Assembly: GCF_019693445.1 (NCBI RefSeq)
Contig: NZ_JAHRBL010000025.1
Coordinates: forward strand, 1 to 33,518
DNA length: 33,518 bases
Source of the DNA: Deinococcus aquaedulcis
GTDB taxonomy: Bacteria; Deinococcota; Deinococci; Deinococcales; Deinococcaceae
Direction: 5' to 3'
The notes below the pieces were generated by a model, which worked only from the letters and a program-made list of their open reading frames with translations, had not been told where the DNA came from and made no database searches. The translations under genes were made by a program, and so were the position numbers. Shown here piece after piece: positions 1 to 8,244 of this stretch. Numbering within the stretch: the stretch's first letter is position 1; each line of letters starts with the position of its first letter.

Positions 1-1
1 G

Positions 2-94
2 CTCGCGGCCGTTGACGAGCGATGTGCTTGGCTGATGACCCAAGAAGCTCTGGTTTCGCGCACGACGTACTTCCACTGGCTTCCCAATGCGTAA
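2..94 (+). CDS. C-terminal fragment of an unidentified protein (partial)
   Basis: An open frame runs in from the left edge for 30 codons and stops at TAA 92-94. The tail contains residues such as VDERCAWLMTQEALVSR and ends FHWLPNA. I do not recognise the family, and 30 codons without a stop can occur by chance in GC-rich DNA. It would be the last gene before the repeat-bearing spacer. Upstream sequence is needed to decide whether it is real. Confidence 0.25.
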   Translation, partial: LAAVDERCAWLMTQEALVSRTTYFHWLPNA

Positions 95-336
95 TGTCCA
101 ATCTTTACTTCTTTTTCGTATGACCTGTGATCCGCCGGATGACCTGCCTTCACGCTCCCCGGCGGTGTGGCTTCGGAATCCTGACCTTCACCCGGCCAGT
201 GCGCCCGCCATTGCAGCGGCTGCCGTACTTCACTCGCCATTCCACCTTCGCCTGCCGGACACTCCGAAAGCCAGGGATTCGCATTGCCCTCAGTGTGTAC
301 CGGAACTCTGACAGCGGGTTGTCAGGACCTAGAGGA
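95..336. other. Gene-free spacer left of the repeats
   Basis: No frame here has a convincing start, ribosome binding site or recognisable protein. Overlapping open frames on both strands encode Arg/Pro/His-rich peptides, as expected from non-coding GC-rich DNA. The stretch is less GC-rich than the genes to the right. It lies downstream, on the minus strand, of the leftmost promoter-terminator repeat. Confidence 0.5.
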
Positions 337-408
337 AACCAAAAGAAAAAAGCCGCCTTCTTCAGCGGTGATAAGAACAATATAGCGCGGTATGCAGCCA
401 GGGTCAAG
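337..408 (-). repeat. Promoter-terminator repeat, copy 1
   Basis: Read on the minus strand this copy has a -35 box TTGACC (407-402), a 17 nt spacer and a -10 box TATATT (384-379). About 10 nt later comes a hairpin with CCGC/GCGG arms (368-365 and 356-353) followed by a T-rich run (351-345). It aligns with copies 2 and 3 over about 70 bp without gaps in the promoter. The hairpin bases differ from those copies but pairing is kept, which suggests that the structure matters. Expected product: an RNA of only about 30 nt if the terminator is efficient. Confidence 0.75.
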
Positions 409-532
409 CGCCAGCAGGCGAGGGCAAAAAAGCCGTGTGGATGCGGAGCGACAGGGGATCAGGGCTAGCCGACTATGCAGAGTGGTGGCGGTCTCTTCCT
501 CCAGAGGTGACCGCGCTGACACAGGAGCCTGA

Positions 533-600
533 AAACAAAAAATCCGCCCTTCGCGGACGGTGATAAGACCAATATAGCGTGGTATGCAGGTGGCGTCAAG
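533..600 (-). repeat. Promoter-terminator repeat, copy 2
   Basis: On the minus strand: -35 TTGACG (599-594), 17 nt spacer, -10 TATATT (576-571), then a TCCGC-GAAGG-GCGGA hairpin (557-543) and TTTTTTGTTTT (542-532). This is a textbook sigma70-type promoter followed within about 15 nt by a textbook intrinsic terminator. The -35 box is 192 bp to the right of that of copy 1. The sequences between the copies do not align well, so the repeat unit is the ~70 bp element and not the whole spacer. Confidence 0.8.
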
Positions 601-780
601 GCCCTGGATTGGATCAGGAAAATAGAGTGTGGGAGCGGTTCTTTGTTGGGGCAGAAGTGTAGCGAATGCATACACGTTGCCATGAGATTCAGAGCCTCAT
701 TCGCCGCACCAAAGCAGGTGGGCGAATTCTGTCGTCTCTCGGGGTTCTGGCAAGAGGGGCAGCAGCACTCACCTAGCCCC

Positions 781-849
781 AAAACAAAAAATCCGCCCTT
801 CGCGGACGGTGATAAAACCAAGATAGCGTGGTATGCAGCCGGCGTCAAG
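781..849 (-). repeat. Promoter-terminator repeat, copy 3
   Basis: On the minus strand: -35 TTGACG (848-843), 17 nt spacer, -10 TATCTT (825-820), then the same TCCGC-GAAGG-GCGGA hairpin as copy 2 (806-792) and a TTTTTTGTTTT run (791-781). It lies 70 bp past the stop codon of the AEC transporter gene, so its terminator half could also end that transcript. Upstream of the -35 box there is a T7 tract (about 865-871 on the opposite strand), and copy 1 has a T6 tract at a similar place; these could act as UP elements. Confidence 0.8.
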
Positions 850-918
850 TTCAGCGGGTCGATGAAAAAAAGGCCGTGCAGGACGGCTCCGCCGGGCATC
901 ACCCACAGGTTCGCCTAT

Positions 919-1851
919 TCAGGTCAGAGCCGGCAGCAGGCTGACCACCGCCGCGATGGTCGGCACACTGAGCACAGAACTGAAAAAGGCGGTGCGGGCC
1001 ACGGTGTCAGCGTCGCCGCTGTACTCGCGGGCAATGAGCAGGGCGTTGACCGCTGTGGGCATGCTGGCCGAGAGCACCAGCACCGCCAGGGCCTGCCCAC
1101 CCAGGCCGCACAGCAGCCCGGCGCCCAGGCCCAGCAGTGGGCCGCCCAGCAGGCGCGCGGCAGTGGCCAGGGCCACCCGCAGGTCCAGGCGGGGCCAGCC
1201 AGCCGCCCCCAGTTGCAGGCCCAGCGACAACAGCACCACTGGCAGGGTGGCCTGGGCCAGCAGTTCCACCCCACGCATCAGCCCGGCGGGCAGGTGAAGG
1301 TGCAGGGCCCGCAGCAGCAGGCCCACGCCGACCATCCAGACGGCGGGCAGGCGCACCATGTTCAGCAGCAGGGCCGCGCCGGCCCGGGGCTGGCCGGGCA
1401 CTCCGGCGCTGTACACCACAGGCGCCACCAGGTACATGCCCACAAAAGACATCAGAAACAGCAGCGTGGCCTGGGCAAAACCTGTCTTGCCAAAGGCGAA
1501 CAGGGCGATGGGCAGGCCCATGTTGCCGCTATTCCAGATCGCCACGCTGGCCATCAGGCTGCGCTGTTCCGGCACCGGGCGGCCCAGCCCGCACAGCCAC
1601 CCCAGGCCCAGGCAGCCCGCCACAGTCAGGGTGTAGGCCGCGCCCAGCGCCAGGGTTTCGCCCGCCTGCACCGGGGTGGTCAGCAGCACCTCCAGCACCA
1701 GCGCCGGCGAGAGCAGATACAGCGTGATGCGCGCCACCGTGGCCTGATCAATGGGCAACCGGGCCGAGAGCAGGCCGCCCAGCCCGGCCACCAGCAGCAC
1801 GGGCAGCAACACGTCGCTCAGCGCCTGCCACACAGGGGCCCATGCTGGCAC
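919..1851 (-). CDS. AEC-family (auxin efflux carrier/malonate permease-like) transporter
   Basis: The 310-residue product is almost wholly hydrophobic, with about ten membrane segments in two halves separated by a less hydrophobic centre near residue 150. This is the size and layout of AEC family carriers, which move organic anions such as malonate or malate across the inner membrane; the substrate cannot be told from sequence. Helix-breaking motifs typical of the family appear in both halves (for example SPALVLE near residue 50 and ASMPTAVNALLIA near residue 270). The start used is GTG at 1851, without a clear ribosome binding site, so a start a few codons later is possible. It lies 53 bp behind the AAA ATPase gene on the same strand and may be co-transcribed with it. 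Confidence 0.85.
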   Translation of the reverse strand: MPAWAPVWQALSDVLLPVLLVAGLGGLLSARLPIDQATVARITLYLLSPALVLEVLLTTPVQAGETLALGAAYTLTVAGCLGLGWLCGLGRPVPEQRSLMASVAIWNSGNMGLPIALFAFGKTGFAQATLLFLMSFVGMYLVAPVVYSAGVPGQPRAGAALLLNMVRLPAVWMVGVGLLLRALHLHLPAGLMRGVELLAQATLPVVLLSLGLQLGAAGWPRLDLRVALATAARLLGGPLLGLGAGLLCGLGGQALAVLVLSASMPTAVNALLIAREYSGDADTVARTAFFSSVLSVPTIAAVVSLLPALT

Positions 1852-1904
1852 GGGCGGGCAGGGCCCGGGGCCGACCCGTGCAGGCAGGTGGGGGCAGGGC
1901 GGCT

Positions 1905-3242
1905 TCAGCTGGCGGCCAGCAGCAGGCGCGTGGGGCAGGGGGTCCCCACCAGCCCGGGCCAGTCGCGCCCCACCGCCGCTTCGTCGTGGCGGCGCTCCAG
2001 CAGGTATTCCTGCACGCGGGCCATGCTCAGCAGGCCGCCCGGCACCCCGGCGCTCAGGGCCTGCACCTGCGCCTCCGGCCAGGCTGGCCAGAAGCGGCGC
2101 AGCATCCCGGCCACCTGGGCGGGCGTGGCGTTGCCTAAGGGCAGGTGCCGGTCGGCGCGCCCCGGGCGGATCAGGGCGGGGTCCAGCCCCGACAGGTGGT
2201 TGGTGGTCATGAAGGTCACGCGGCCTTCGCCCGCCGCCACGCCGTCGAGGGCATTGAGCAGCCCATTAAAGGACAGCTTCACGGCCGCCGAGCGGGGTTC
2301 GCGGCCCACGAAGACGGCGTCAATGTCTTCTAGCAGCAGCAGGGCGCGCCGGGGCAGGTTGCCCAGCAGCGTGTTCAGGCGGTCATCGGTCAGTTCGGGG
2401 GCGGCCAGATTCAGCACGCACACGTTCAGGCCGTAAGCGCCAGCCAGCGCCGCCACAAGGCTGCTTTTGCCGTTGCCGGGCGGGCCGTGCAGCAGGTAGC
2501 CCCGGCGGTAGGGAATGCCCATATCTGCGTACCAGTCCCGGTCCTGAAAAAAGGCGTCCAGGTCGCCACGCAGCGTGTCCAGCACGCCGGCGCTGTAGAT
2601 CAGGCTGGTCAGCGGGCGCGCCGGGCGGCGTTCGGCCAGGGACCAGCTGTCGTAGCTGGGCACATGGATCTCAATGCGGCCGTCGCCCCGGCCGGCGGTG
2701 GCCTCGTAGGCTTCGCGCAGCAGCTCGGCCACGACCGGGCGGGCGCGGCTGAGCATGCGAAAGGTGAGGTTGTGGTCAAAGCCCCCGGCCGCGCGGCCCG
2801 GCAACTGGCGCTGGGTGCGGCTGGGGCGGGCCAGCAGCCAGTGGCCCCGGTAGCGCAGCAGCACCTGCCCGCTCAGGGGCACCAGCCGCACGTTCACCTC
2901 GTCGCCGTCGCGGTCCAGGCCCAGGCACAGGTTCTGGCCGCCCATCTGTTCGTTAAAGCGGGTCACCACGCCCAGGTGGCGCAGGTGCACGCCCACCGGC
3001 TGCGCGGCCAGCCACGCCGCCAGCCAGGGAAACGCGGCGTCGTCGCCCTGCACCTCCAGCGTGAGGGTCGCCCGGCCCTTGAGCCAGCCCCAGAGCTGCG
3101 CGGGCAGCGTGCGGGCCTGCACGGCCAGCGCGCTGAGCACGGCGATCAGCAGGCCGCCCTGGGCCAGTTCGTTGTGGGTGAGGGTGTGGCGGACGGCGGC
3201 CTCCAGCTCACGCCAGAGGGTCAGGGGATCAGGAATGGTCAT
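1905..3242 (-). CDS. BCS1-like AAA+ ATPase
   Basis: The 445-residue protein has a hydrophobic N-terminal segment (about 27-43), a mixed alpha/beta middle region (60-210) and a C-terminal AAA+ module. The module has Walker A GPPGNGKS (253-260), Walker B LLLLEDID (301-308), a sensor-1 Asn in TTNH (346-349) and paired arginines in RPGRADRH (359-366). The arrangement of one N-terminal membrane segment, a BCS1_N-like region and a single AAA module matches bacterial homologues of mitochondrial Bcs1, which unfolds or translocates folded protein substrates. The client here is unknown. The ATG at 3242 was chosen because GGAGC lies just upstream; the open frame continues upstream but without homologous sequence. 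The AEC transporter gene follows 53 bp downstream. Confidence 0.85.
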   Translation of the reverse strand: MTIPDPLTLWRELEAAVRHTLTHNELAQGGLLIAVLSALAVQARTLPAQLWGWLKGRATLTLEVQGDDAAFPWLAAWLAAQPVGVHLRHLGVVTRFNEQMGGQNLCLGLDRDGDEVNVRLVPLSGQVLLRYRGHWLLARPSRTQRQLPGRAAGGFDHNLTFRMLSRARPVVAELLREAYEATAGRGDGRIEIHVPSYDSWSLAERRPARPLTSLIYSAGVLDTLRGDLDAFFQDRDWYADMGIPYRRGYLLHGPPGNGKSSLVAALAGAYGLNVCVLNLAAPELTDDRLNTLLGNLPRRALLLLEDIDAVFVGREPRSAAVKLSFNGLLNALDGVAAGEGRVTFMTTNHLSGLDPALIRPGRADRHLPLGNATPAQVAGMLRRFWPAWPEAQVQALSAGVPGGLLSMARVQEYLLERRHDEAAVGRDWPGLVGTPCPTRLLLAAS

Positions 3243-3401
3243 GGCATGCTCCGCAGCGAGGGGGCGTGGAAGGGGCGGACCTTGCCCACGGACACGGGCA
3301 GGTGCAGGGGAACACAGGGCCGCGCCGGGCGCGGGCATGTGGCCAGCGCCGGGATGGCGCAGGCGATACACCCAGCATAGGCGGCAGGCCGCGCGCCCTC
3401 C

Positions 3402-3417
3402 TGCGCCAAATGGCGCA
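3402..3417. promoter_or_regulatory. 16 bp palindrome upstream of the AAA ATPase gene
   Basis: TGCGCCA-AA-TGGCGCA is a perfect inverted repeat with 7 bp arms, about 160 bp before the ATPase start. It lies in the 320 bp spacer that otherwise holds only the terminator of the neighbouring operon. It has no T-run, so an operator is likelier than a terminator. A TATGCT box on the minus strand nearer the gene (about 3376-3381) could be a -10, but no good -35 goes with it. Confidence 0.4.
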
Positions 3418-3505
3418 AACGGGGCCTGACCGACTGGCGGGTTGCAGGGGCTGGAGGTGAATGGGCGGTGTTCAGGGCACCCCCTTCCAGCGAGGGCAAG
3501 GCCAG

Positions 3506-3542
3506 AAAAAGACGGACGCCCACGCGGCTTGCGGGCGTCCGT
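3506..3542 (-). terminator. Intrinsic terminator of the winged-helix regulator operon
   Basis: On the minus strand a perfect 10 bp stem ACGGACGCCC/GGGCGTCCGT with an 11 nt loop is followed by TTTTTC. It begins 22 bp after the stop codon of the regulator gene, where the terminator of the three-gene operon is expected. Confidence 0.85.
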
Positions 3543-3564
3543 GTCTTGCTGGAAGGCTGCGGCG

Positions 3565-3903
3565 TCAGTCGGGCTGATCTGCTGCGGGCGCCGGGGCCGC
3601 GCCGCGCAGCGCCGCCCAGTAGGTGTCCAGGGCCTGCCGGCCAGCAGGGGTGATGCGGTAACTCGTGACCGGCACCTTGCCCCGGAAGGTCTTGACGATG
3701 GCCACGTAGCCGGCGTCTTCCAGCTTGGCGGCGTGGCTGGAAAGGTTGCCCTTGCTGAGGCCCAGGGTGGCTTCCAGAAACTTGAACTCGGCGTCCTGGG
3801 CACCAGCCAGCAACGAGAGGATGGCAAGGCGCACGGGCTCGTGGATCACCCGGTCCAGGCCCAGCAGCGCCTGCATGGCCCCAGGCAGCGCCGACTCAGT
3901 CAT
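3565..3903 (-). CDS. Winged-helix transcriptional regulator (HTH_34/ArsR-MarR-like)
   Basis: A protein of about 112 residues resembles the short winged-helix regulators of the HTH_34 type. An N-terminal helix (DRVIHEPVRLAILSLL) leads to a helix-turn-helix with recognition helix GLSKGNLSSHAAKLEDAGYV and a wing with VPVTSYRITPAGRQAL. This fold binds DNA as a dimer and usually regulates its own operon. It is the last gene of a three-gene operon: the ATG at 3903 overlaps the end of the upstream membrane-protein gene by 8 nt (a GTG at 3915 is the alternative start). The perfect palindrome in the operon promoter at 4935-4950 is the obvious candidate binding site. No metal-binding cysteines are visible, so a metal-sensing role is unsupported. 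Confidence 0.85.
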   Translation of the reverse strand: MTESALPGAMQALLGLDRVIHEPVRLAILSLLAGAQDAEFKFLEATLGLSKGNLSSHAAKLEDAGYVAIVKTFRGKVPVTSYRITPAGRQALDTYWAALRGAAPAPAADQPD

Positions 3904-4585
3904 GCTGGGCCCCACGGTGCCCTGAGGGCAGGCCCAGACGGCGGCGCACCGCGCGCAGTTCGGCCGTCACCTGCCGCGCTTCAGCATGTTGCCGCAGGGC
4001 CAGCCACACCAGGAACAGGGAACAGCCAACCAATGCGGCCAGTTGCGCTGTGCCGCGCCACGCTTCGGCGAAGTCCGTGCGCCCACCGATCAGGGTGGCG
4101 GCCAGCAGCAGGATGCCCAGCCCGGCGGTGCGCGTATGCGACTGATCCAGAAAGCGAAACAGGCCAGGAACAGTGACCACCAGCACCAGCAGGGCGGACA
4201 CGGGCACGCCCTGCAGACTGGGAAAGGCGTCGGTCACCCAGCCCAGGTGTTCAGCCAGCAGGCCCACAGCGACGCCAGCGCCAATCCCGGCCAGCAGCCC
4301 CCAGCTGAAGGGGCCGGAGCGCGGCTGTTCCGTGACCGCCCCAAGGGTCTGATAGTGCTTGCGGCTCAGCCGCACCACCGCGATGAAGCCCAGGGCCACG
4401 GCGGCGGTCCAGAGCATGAGGCTGGTGGGGGCCGCGCCTGAACGGGCCAGGGCGAAGGTCAGGGGCAGCGCAGCGGCGCCGTACAGGTGGCCCAGGCCCA
4501 GTGCAGACGCCGAGAACCGGGCGTAGCGTTCGGTCAGGTGTTGCAGCTGCGTGTAATCGGCGGGCAGGGGAGAGGAGGCGGTCAT
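3896..4585 (-). CDS. Membrane protein of unknown function (middle gene of regulator operon)
   Basis: A 229-residue protein with about six hydrophobic segments: two between residues 25 and 70, two between 90 and 145, two between 150 and 195. It ends in a basic, probably helical tail (AELRAVRRRLGL). I recognise no family. It lies between a small membrane protein gene, 4 bp upstream, and a winged-helix regulator, which it overlaps by 8 nt. Pairs of membrane protein plus short winged-helix regulator are common in bacteria, where the regulator usually controls the membrane proteins. ATG at 4585 has no strong ribosome binding site; translation is probably coupled to the preceding gene. Confidence 0.75.
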   Translation of the reverse strand: MTASSPLPADYTQLQHLTERYARFSASALGLGHLYGAAALPLTFALARSGAAPTSLMLWTAAVALGFIAVVRLSRKHYQTLGAVTEQPRSGPFSWGLLAGIGAGVAVGLLAEHLGWVTDAFPSLQGVPVSALLVLVVTVPGLFRFLDQSHTRTAGLGILLLAATLIGGRTDFAEAWRGTAQLAALVGCSLFLVWLALRQHAEARQVTAELRAVRRRLGLPSGHRGAQHD

Positions 4586-4589
4586 GGCC

Positions 4590-4919
4590 TTACCTCGCTG
4601 CCGGGCGCTGGCCCAGGCGTGGCGCCACGAGCAACACCACGCCGCCCAGCAGCACCACCGGCTTGACCAGCAGCAACAGACCCAGGGCCACCAGAATTAC
4701 CCCCAGGACCAACCCGGCCGCCACCCGGCGCTCCGGCACCAACGCGGCCACGACCAGGGCCAGCACCAGCGGCAGCACGAGACTGGCCGCCGGAGTGCCC
4801 GTCAGTTGGCTGCTGGCCAAGGTGGCCAGGGCCATCAGAGACAGAGTGATGCGCTGGGCCTCTGCCGAGGTCAGCGACCAGGACTGGGGCAACCGGGGAC
4901 GGATCAAGGTCTGTGGCAT
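4590..4919 (-). CDS. Small membrane protein, first gene of regulator operon
   Basis: The 109-residue protein has about three hydrophobic segments, around residues 25-45, 48-62 and 66-100, the last long enough to cross the membrane twice, and a basic C-terminus. The family is not recognised. Its ATG (4919) lies where transcription should begin: the -10 box ends 7 nt upstream, so the mRNA is probably leaderless. It is the first of three tightly packed minus-strand genes (4 bp gap, then 8 nt overlap). Confidence 0.75.
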   Translation of the reverse strand: MPQTLIRPRLPQSWSLTSAEAQRITLSLMALATLASSQLTGTPAASLVLPLVLALVVAALVPERRVAAGLVLGVILVALGLLLLVKPVVLLGGVVLLVAPRLGQRPAAR

Positions 4920-4925
4920 AAACTA

Positions 4926-4954
4926 AGTTTGCATCACAGACCGGTCTGTGTCAA
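4926..4954 (-). promoter_or_regulatory. Promoter with operator palindrome for the three-gene regulator operon
   Basis: On the minus strand a consensus -35 TTGACA (4954-4949) is followed by a 17 nt spacer and a weak -10 CAAACT (4931-4926). The start codon sits at the expected +1 (4919). A perfect 16 bp palindrome, CACAGACCGGTCTGTG (4935-4950), fills the spacer and touches the -35 box. A protein bound there should block RNA polymerase; the operon's own winged-helix protein is the natural candidate. Confidence 0.75.
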
Positions 4955-5065
4955 GGAGGGGTTTGTGATGTTAATGGCGGTCGGGCCTGCCCCCACGAGC
5001 CATCTCCTCTCTGCGTGAAGATCAGCGTTCCTGTCCCCGTATGTTCAGAGGCTGCCCAGCCATAG

Positions 5066-5086
5066 AAAAAGGCGCCCGGAGGCGCC
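5066..5086 (-). terminator. Intrinsic terminator behind the AIM24 gene
   Basis: On the minus strand GGCGCC-TCCG-GGCGCC forms a tight 6 bp stem with a 4 nt loop followed by TTTTTC. It lies about 108 bp after the AIM24 stop codon. The rest of the 4955-5193 spacer shows no gene. Confidence 0.75.
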
Positions 5087-5193
5087 GTCGGTGGGTTGAG
5101 AGCAGGGCTGAGAGGTTGAATGTGGGGTCACAGCGGCCCAGCGGCGCCGGAGCCAGACCCCCGGATGCTCGGCAGTCCTGCAGGTTCCCGCTC

Positions 5194-6048
5194 TCAGGTG
5201 AGGTGAATGGGCAGGGTGGGGGCCAGCCACACGCGGCCGGTGCCCCGGTAGGCCTGCACGAAGCCTTCGCCGGTCTTGCCGCTGCCCAACAGGCCACGGG
5301 CGCTGCGCTCCACCTTGAACTCCAGGCCATCGGTGTAGGCCACCACCAGATTGCCGTCCACCTTCAGGGTCTCGCCGCGCAGTTCCAGCACTTGGAATTC
5401 TTCGGGCGGCACCGGGCTTTGCAGGGCGAAGATCCCGCTGCCCGTCAGCTTGGGCTGCACGCGGCCCTCGCCGCTGCCCACGGCCTGGGCAAAGCCCTGG
5501 TTCACGTGGCGGCCCACCTGCAGGTCGCCCACGCAGGCCACGAAGGCGCCGTCATCCACGATCAGGCTCTCGCCGCGCAGTTCGCCCAGCAGCAGGTGAA
5601 GGCGGGTGGGTTCGGTAAAGAGGGTGCCGCTGCCCTTGTAGGCGGTTTTGTACATGCCTTCGCCTGTGGCCGCCGCTGTGACGGCCCCGCGCAGAAAGCC
5701 GCCCAGGCCGCCGCCACTGCCGCTGGCGCTGACCGCCTGCATCTCCAGTTCGCCGCGCAGGTACTGCAGGGCGCCGGGTTCCAGCACTGCCTGCCCGCCG
5801 CCCACATGCACCGCCAGCTGCCGCCAGCGCCGGGGGCGCGATAAGGACTGGTGGTAGCCGCTGAGGGGCGCTTCCATGGGCGCGGCGCTGTACTCAATGA
5901 CTTCCAGCTTGTGGCCGTGGGCGCTCAGTTCGCGTTCGGTGCTGCCAGTCCAGGTGAAGTCCATGTGGACGGGTACGCGGGGTGTGGCCCAATCGTTCCC
6001 AGGGTCACCATGCCCCGGCGTGGCGCTGGCCCTGGGCTCCTCCTTCAC
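5194..6048 (-). CDS. AIM24 family protein
   Basis: The product (284 residues from GTG 6048) matches the AIM24/TIGR00266-type family of beta-rich, double-stranded beta-helix proteins. Glycine-rich strands repeat through the middle ([56 protein letters not shown]). Yeast AIM24 is mitochondrial; the bacterial proteins have no settled biochemical role. The GTG overlaps the stop of the upstream diguanylate cyclase gene by 4 nt (GTGA), suggesting translational coupling. The first 28 residues are charged and not typical of the family, so ATG at 5964 is a plausible alternative start. No signal peptide or membrane segment is seen. Confidence 0.8.
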   Translation of the reverse strand: MKEEPRASATPGHGDPGNDWATPRVPVHMDFTWTGSTERELSAHGHKLEVIEYSAAPMEAPLSGYHQSLSRPRRWRQLAVHVGGGQAVLEPGALQYLRGELEMQAVSASGSGGGLGGFLRGAVTAAATGEGMYKTAYKGSGTLFTEPTRLHLLLGELRGESLIVDDGAFVACVGDLQVGRHVNQGFAQAVGSGEGRVQPKLTGSGIFALQSPVPPEEFQVLELRGETLKVDGNLVVAYTDGLEFKVERSARGLLGSGKTGEGFVQAYRGTGRVWLAPTLPIHLT

Positions 6049-7076
6049 GCCAGGGTCAGGGCGCGCAATTCATGCAGCCCAGGCGTGTGCAGTTCGGCGC
6101 GGTCGCGGCCCCCCGCCTTGGCCACGTACAGCCGGGCGTCGGCCAGCTTCAGCAGGTCGCCCACCGCTGGCGCTTCCTGCAGCGTGGCGCCCCCCAGGCT
6201 GAGGGTCACGGTGACTCCGCCTGTCATAGGCGCGCTGCGCACCGCCTGTTGCAGCGCGGCGCTCAGGGCGTCGGCGGGCACGCCGGGGGACAGCAGCACC
6301 AGAAATTCCTCGCCGCCCCAGCGCGCCACCTCGCCGCGCCCGGCCAGGGTCCGGCGCAGCCGCGCGGCCACCTCGCGCAGCACCTCGTCGCCTGCGTCGT
6401 GGCCCAGGCGGTCATTGATGGCCTTGAAGCGGTCAATATCCAGCAGCAGCGCCGCCGCGCCCTGTCCGGCCTGGGCGGCGCGCTGCAGGCGGTCCATCAT
6501 GGCGCGGCGGTTGGGCAGGCCCGTCAGGGGATCGGTCAGGGCCAGCCGGGCGTAGGCGCGGGCCTCGGCGCGTTCCAGCGACACCGCCTGCCCAAAGGTG
6601 GACAGGTGCGCGGCCAGCAGCCCCACCAGTCCCAGTTCCCACAGCAGGGCCACGGGGCCGCCCCGCAGCGCCACGGCCACGCCGTAGGCCGCAAAGACCC
6701 CCAGCACGTAGGCCAGCGCCCCCGGCAGCGGCAGAATGCTGAACCCCGCCAGAAACAGAAAGCTGCCGGCAAACAGCAGCTGCGCCGACACCTCTCCCCC
6801 GGGTGGCACCTTCAGCAGTTGGGCCAGCACCAGCCCCGTGGCCGCCAGCAGCACCCCGTAGTCCACCCAGCGCCAGGGCACGCGCCGGGTCAGCAGCAGG
6901 GCCCAGGCGCCCGCGCAGACCAGCGCGCCCAGCAGCGGCCAGTGCGCAGCGGCCCCCGGCTGCCCCAGCAGCAGCGCCCCCACCGCCAACTGCATCACAC
7001 TGGCCAGCCCACTCACCCACAGGTACATCCGGCGGCGGTTGGCCTCTGTCAGGCGCCAGCGCGGCCGGGCGTTCAT
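6045..7076 (-). CDS. Membrane-anchored GGDEF diguanylate cyclase
   Basis: The 343-residue protein has about six membrane segments (roughly 17-165) followed by a GGDEF domain (about 178-330). It makes cyclic di-GMP from two GTP. The domain has the [11 protein letters not shown] entry motif, the [16 protein letters not shown] metal/GTP-binding region and a GGEEF active-site loop (254-258), so it should be catalytically active. The inhibitory RxxD site expected five residues before GGEEF is absent, so product feedback at that site is unlikely. The ATG at 7076 follows GGTGGGG; an upstream in-frame start at 7115 is possible. The gene is joined to the AIM24 gene by a 4 nt overlap. The membrane part is not a known sensor domain. 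Confidence 0.9.
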   Translation of the reverse strand: MNARPRWRLTEANRRRMYLWVSGLASVMQLAVGALLLGQPGAAAHWPLLGALVCAGAWALLLTRRVPWRWVDYGVLLAATGLVLAQLLKVPPGGEVSAQLLFAGSFLFLAGFSILPLPGALAYVLGVFAAYGVAVALRGGPVALLWELGLVGLLAAHLSTFGQAVSLERAEARAYARLALTDPLTGLPNRRAMMDRLQRAAQAGQGAAALLLDIDRFKAINDRLGHDAGDEVLREVAARLRRTLAGRGEVARWGGEEFLVLLSPGVPADALSAALQQAVRSAPMTGGVTVTLSLGGATLQEAPAVGDLLKLADARLYVAKAGGRDRAELHTPGLHELRALTLA

Positions 7077-7171
7077 GGCCCCACCGTACGGGGCCCCCCC
7101 TTCCAGTTTTCTCACGCATGGGAAGACTGAACGTTAAAGGGTTAAGGTACATGCCTCAGCCAACAACAGAA

Positions 7172-7197
7172 AGTCCCCAGGCGTGAACCCGGGGACT
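7172..7197 (-). terminator. Hairpin behind rpmF, probable terminator
   Basis: AGTCCCC (7172-7178) pairs with GGGGACT (7191-7197), and two further G-C pairs may form inside. On the minus strand it starts 17 bp after the rpmF stop. The following T-run is short (TTTC), so it could be an inefficient terminator. Confidence 0.55.
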
Positions 7198-7213
7198 GTT
7201 CGGCTGGGGGTGC

Positions 7214-7396
<183 letters not shown>

Positions 7397-7486
7397 GTTG
7401 GGTTCTCCTGGGCCGCGCGGCGTTTGCTCGCCGGGGCGCGATTCTCGGGCCGCAGGGGGGCGCCCCCGGCCGAGACAACAGCCGGG

Positions 7487-7495
7487 AGTATACCA
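7487..7495 (-). promoter_or_regulatory. Extended -10 promoter of rpmF
   Basis: On the minus strand TGGTATACT combines a TGn extension with a near-consensus -10 (TATACT, 7492-7487). No good -35 is seen at 17 nt, as is common with extended -10 promoters. It gives a leader of about 80 nt before the rpmF ATG. Confidence 0.65.
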
Positions 7496-7581
7496 TATGC
7501 CGCCCAGGTGAAGCCACGGCCAGGACAGGGGGCACTGTGGGGGAGGGTGGTGGGGCTCGGCCACGCCCGGCGCGCCCCCGT

Positions 7582-7587
7582 TACAGT
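7582..7587 (+). promoter_or_regulatory. -10 box of a leaderless promoter for the TRIC-like channel gene
   Basis: TACAGT ends 6 nt before the GTG start at 7594, so transcription should start at or next to the start codon. The same 13 bp context (TTACAGTGGAGCC) precedes the gene at 9936. Confidence 0.6.
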
Positions 7588-7593
7588 GGAGCC

Positions 7594-8244
<651 letters not shown>

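Noticed and set aside
337..849. CRISPR-like array
   Set aside because: Only three copies with unequal spacing (192 and 249 bp), and each copy contains promoter and terminator signals; no cas genes nearby.
465..902. Minus-strand open frame with a repeated peptide (LTPxAYHAILVLSPSAKGGFFV)
   Set aside because: The repeated peptide is just the translation of the promoter-terminator repeats. There is no ribosome binding site, and the conservation follows promoter boxes and stem pairing, not codon positions.
643..2436. 597-codon plus-strand open frame
   Set aside because: Antisense shadow of the AEC and AAA ATPase genes; Gln/His/Arg-rich product typical of such shadows.
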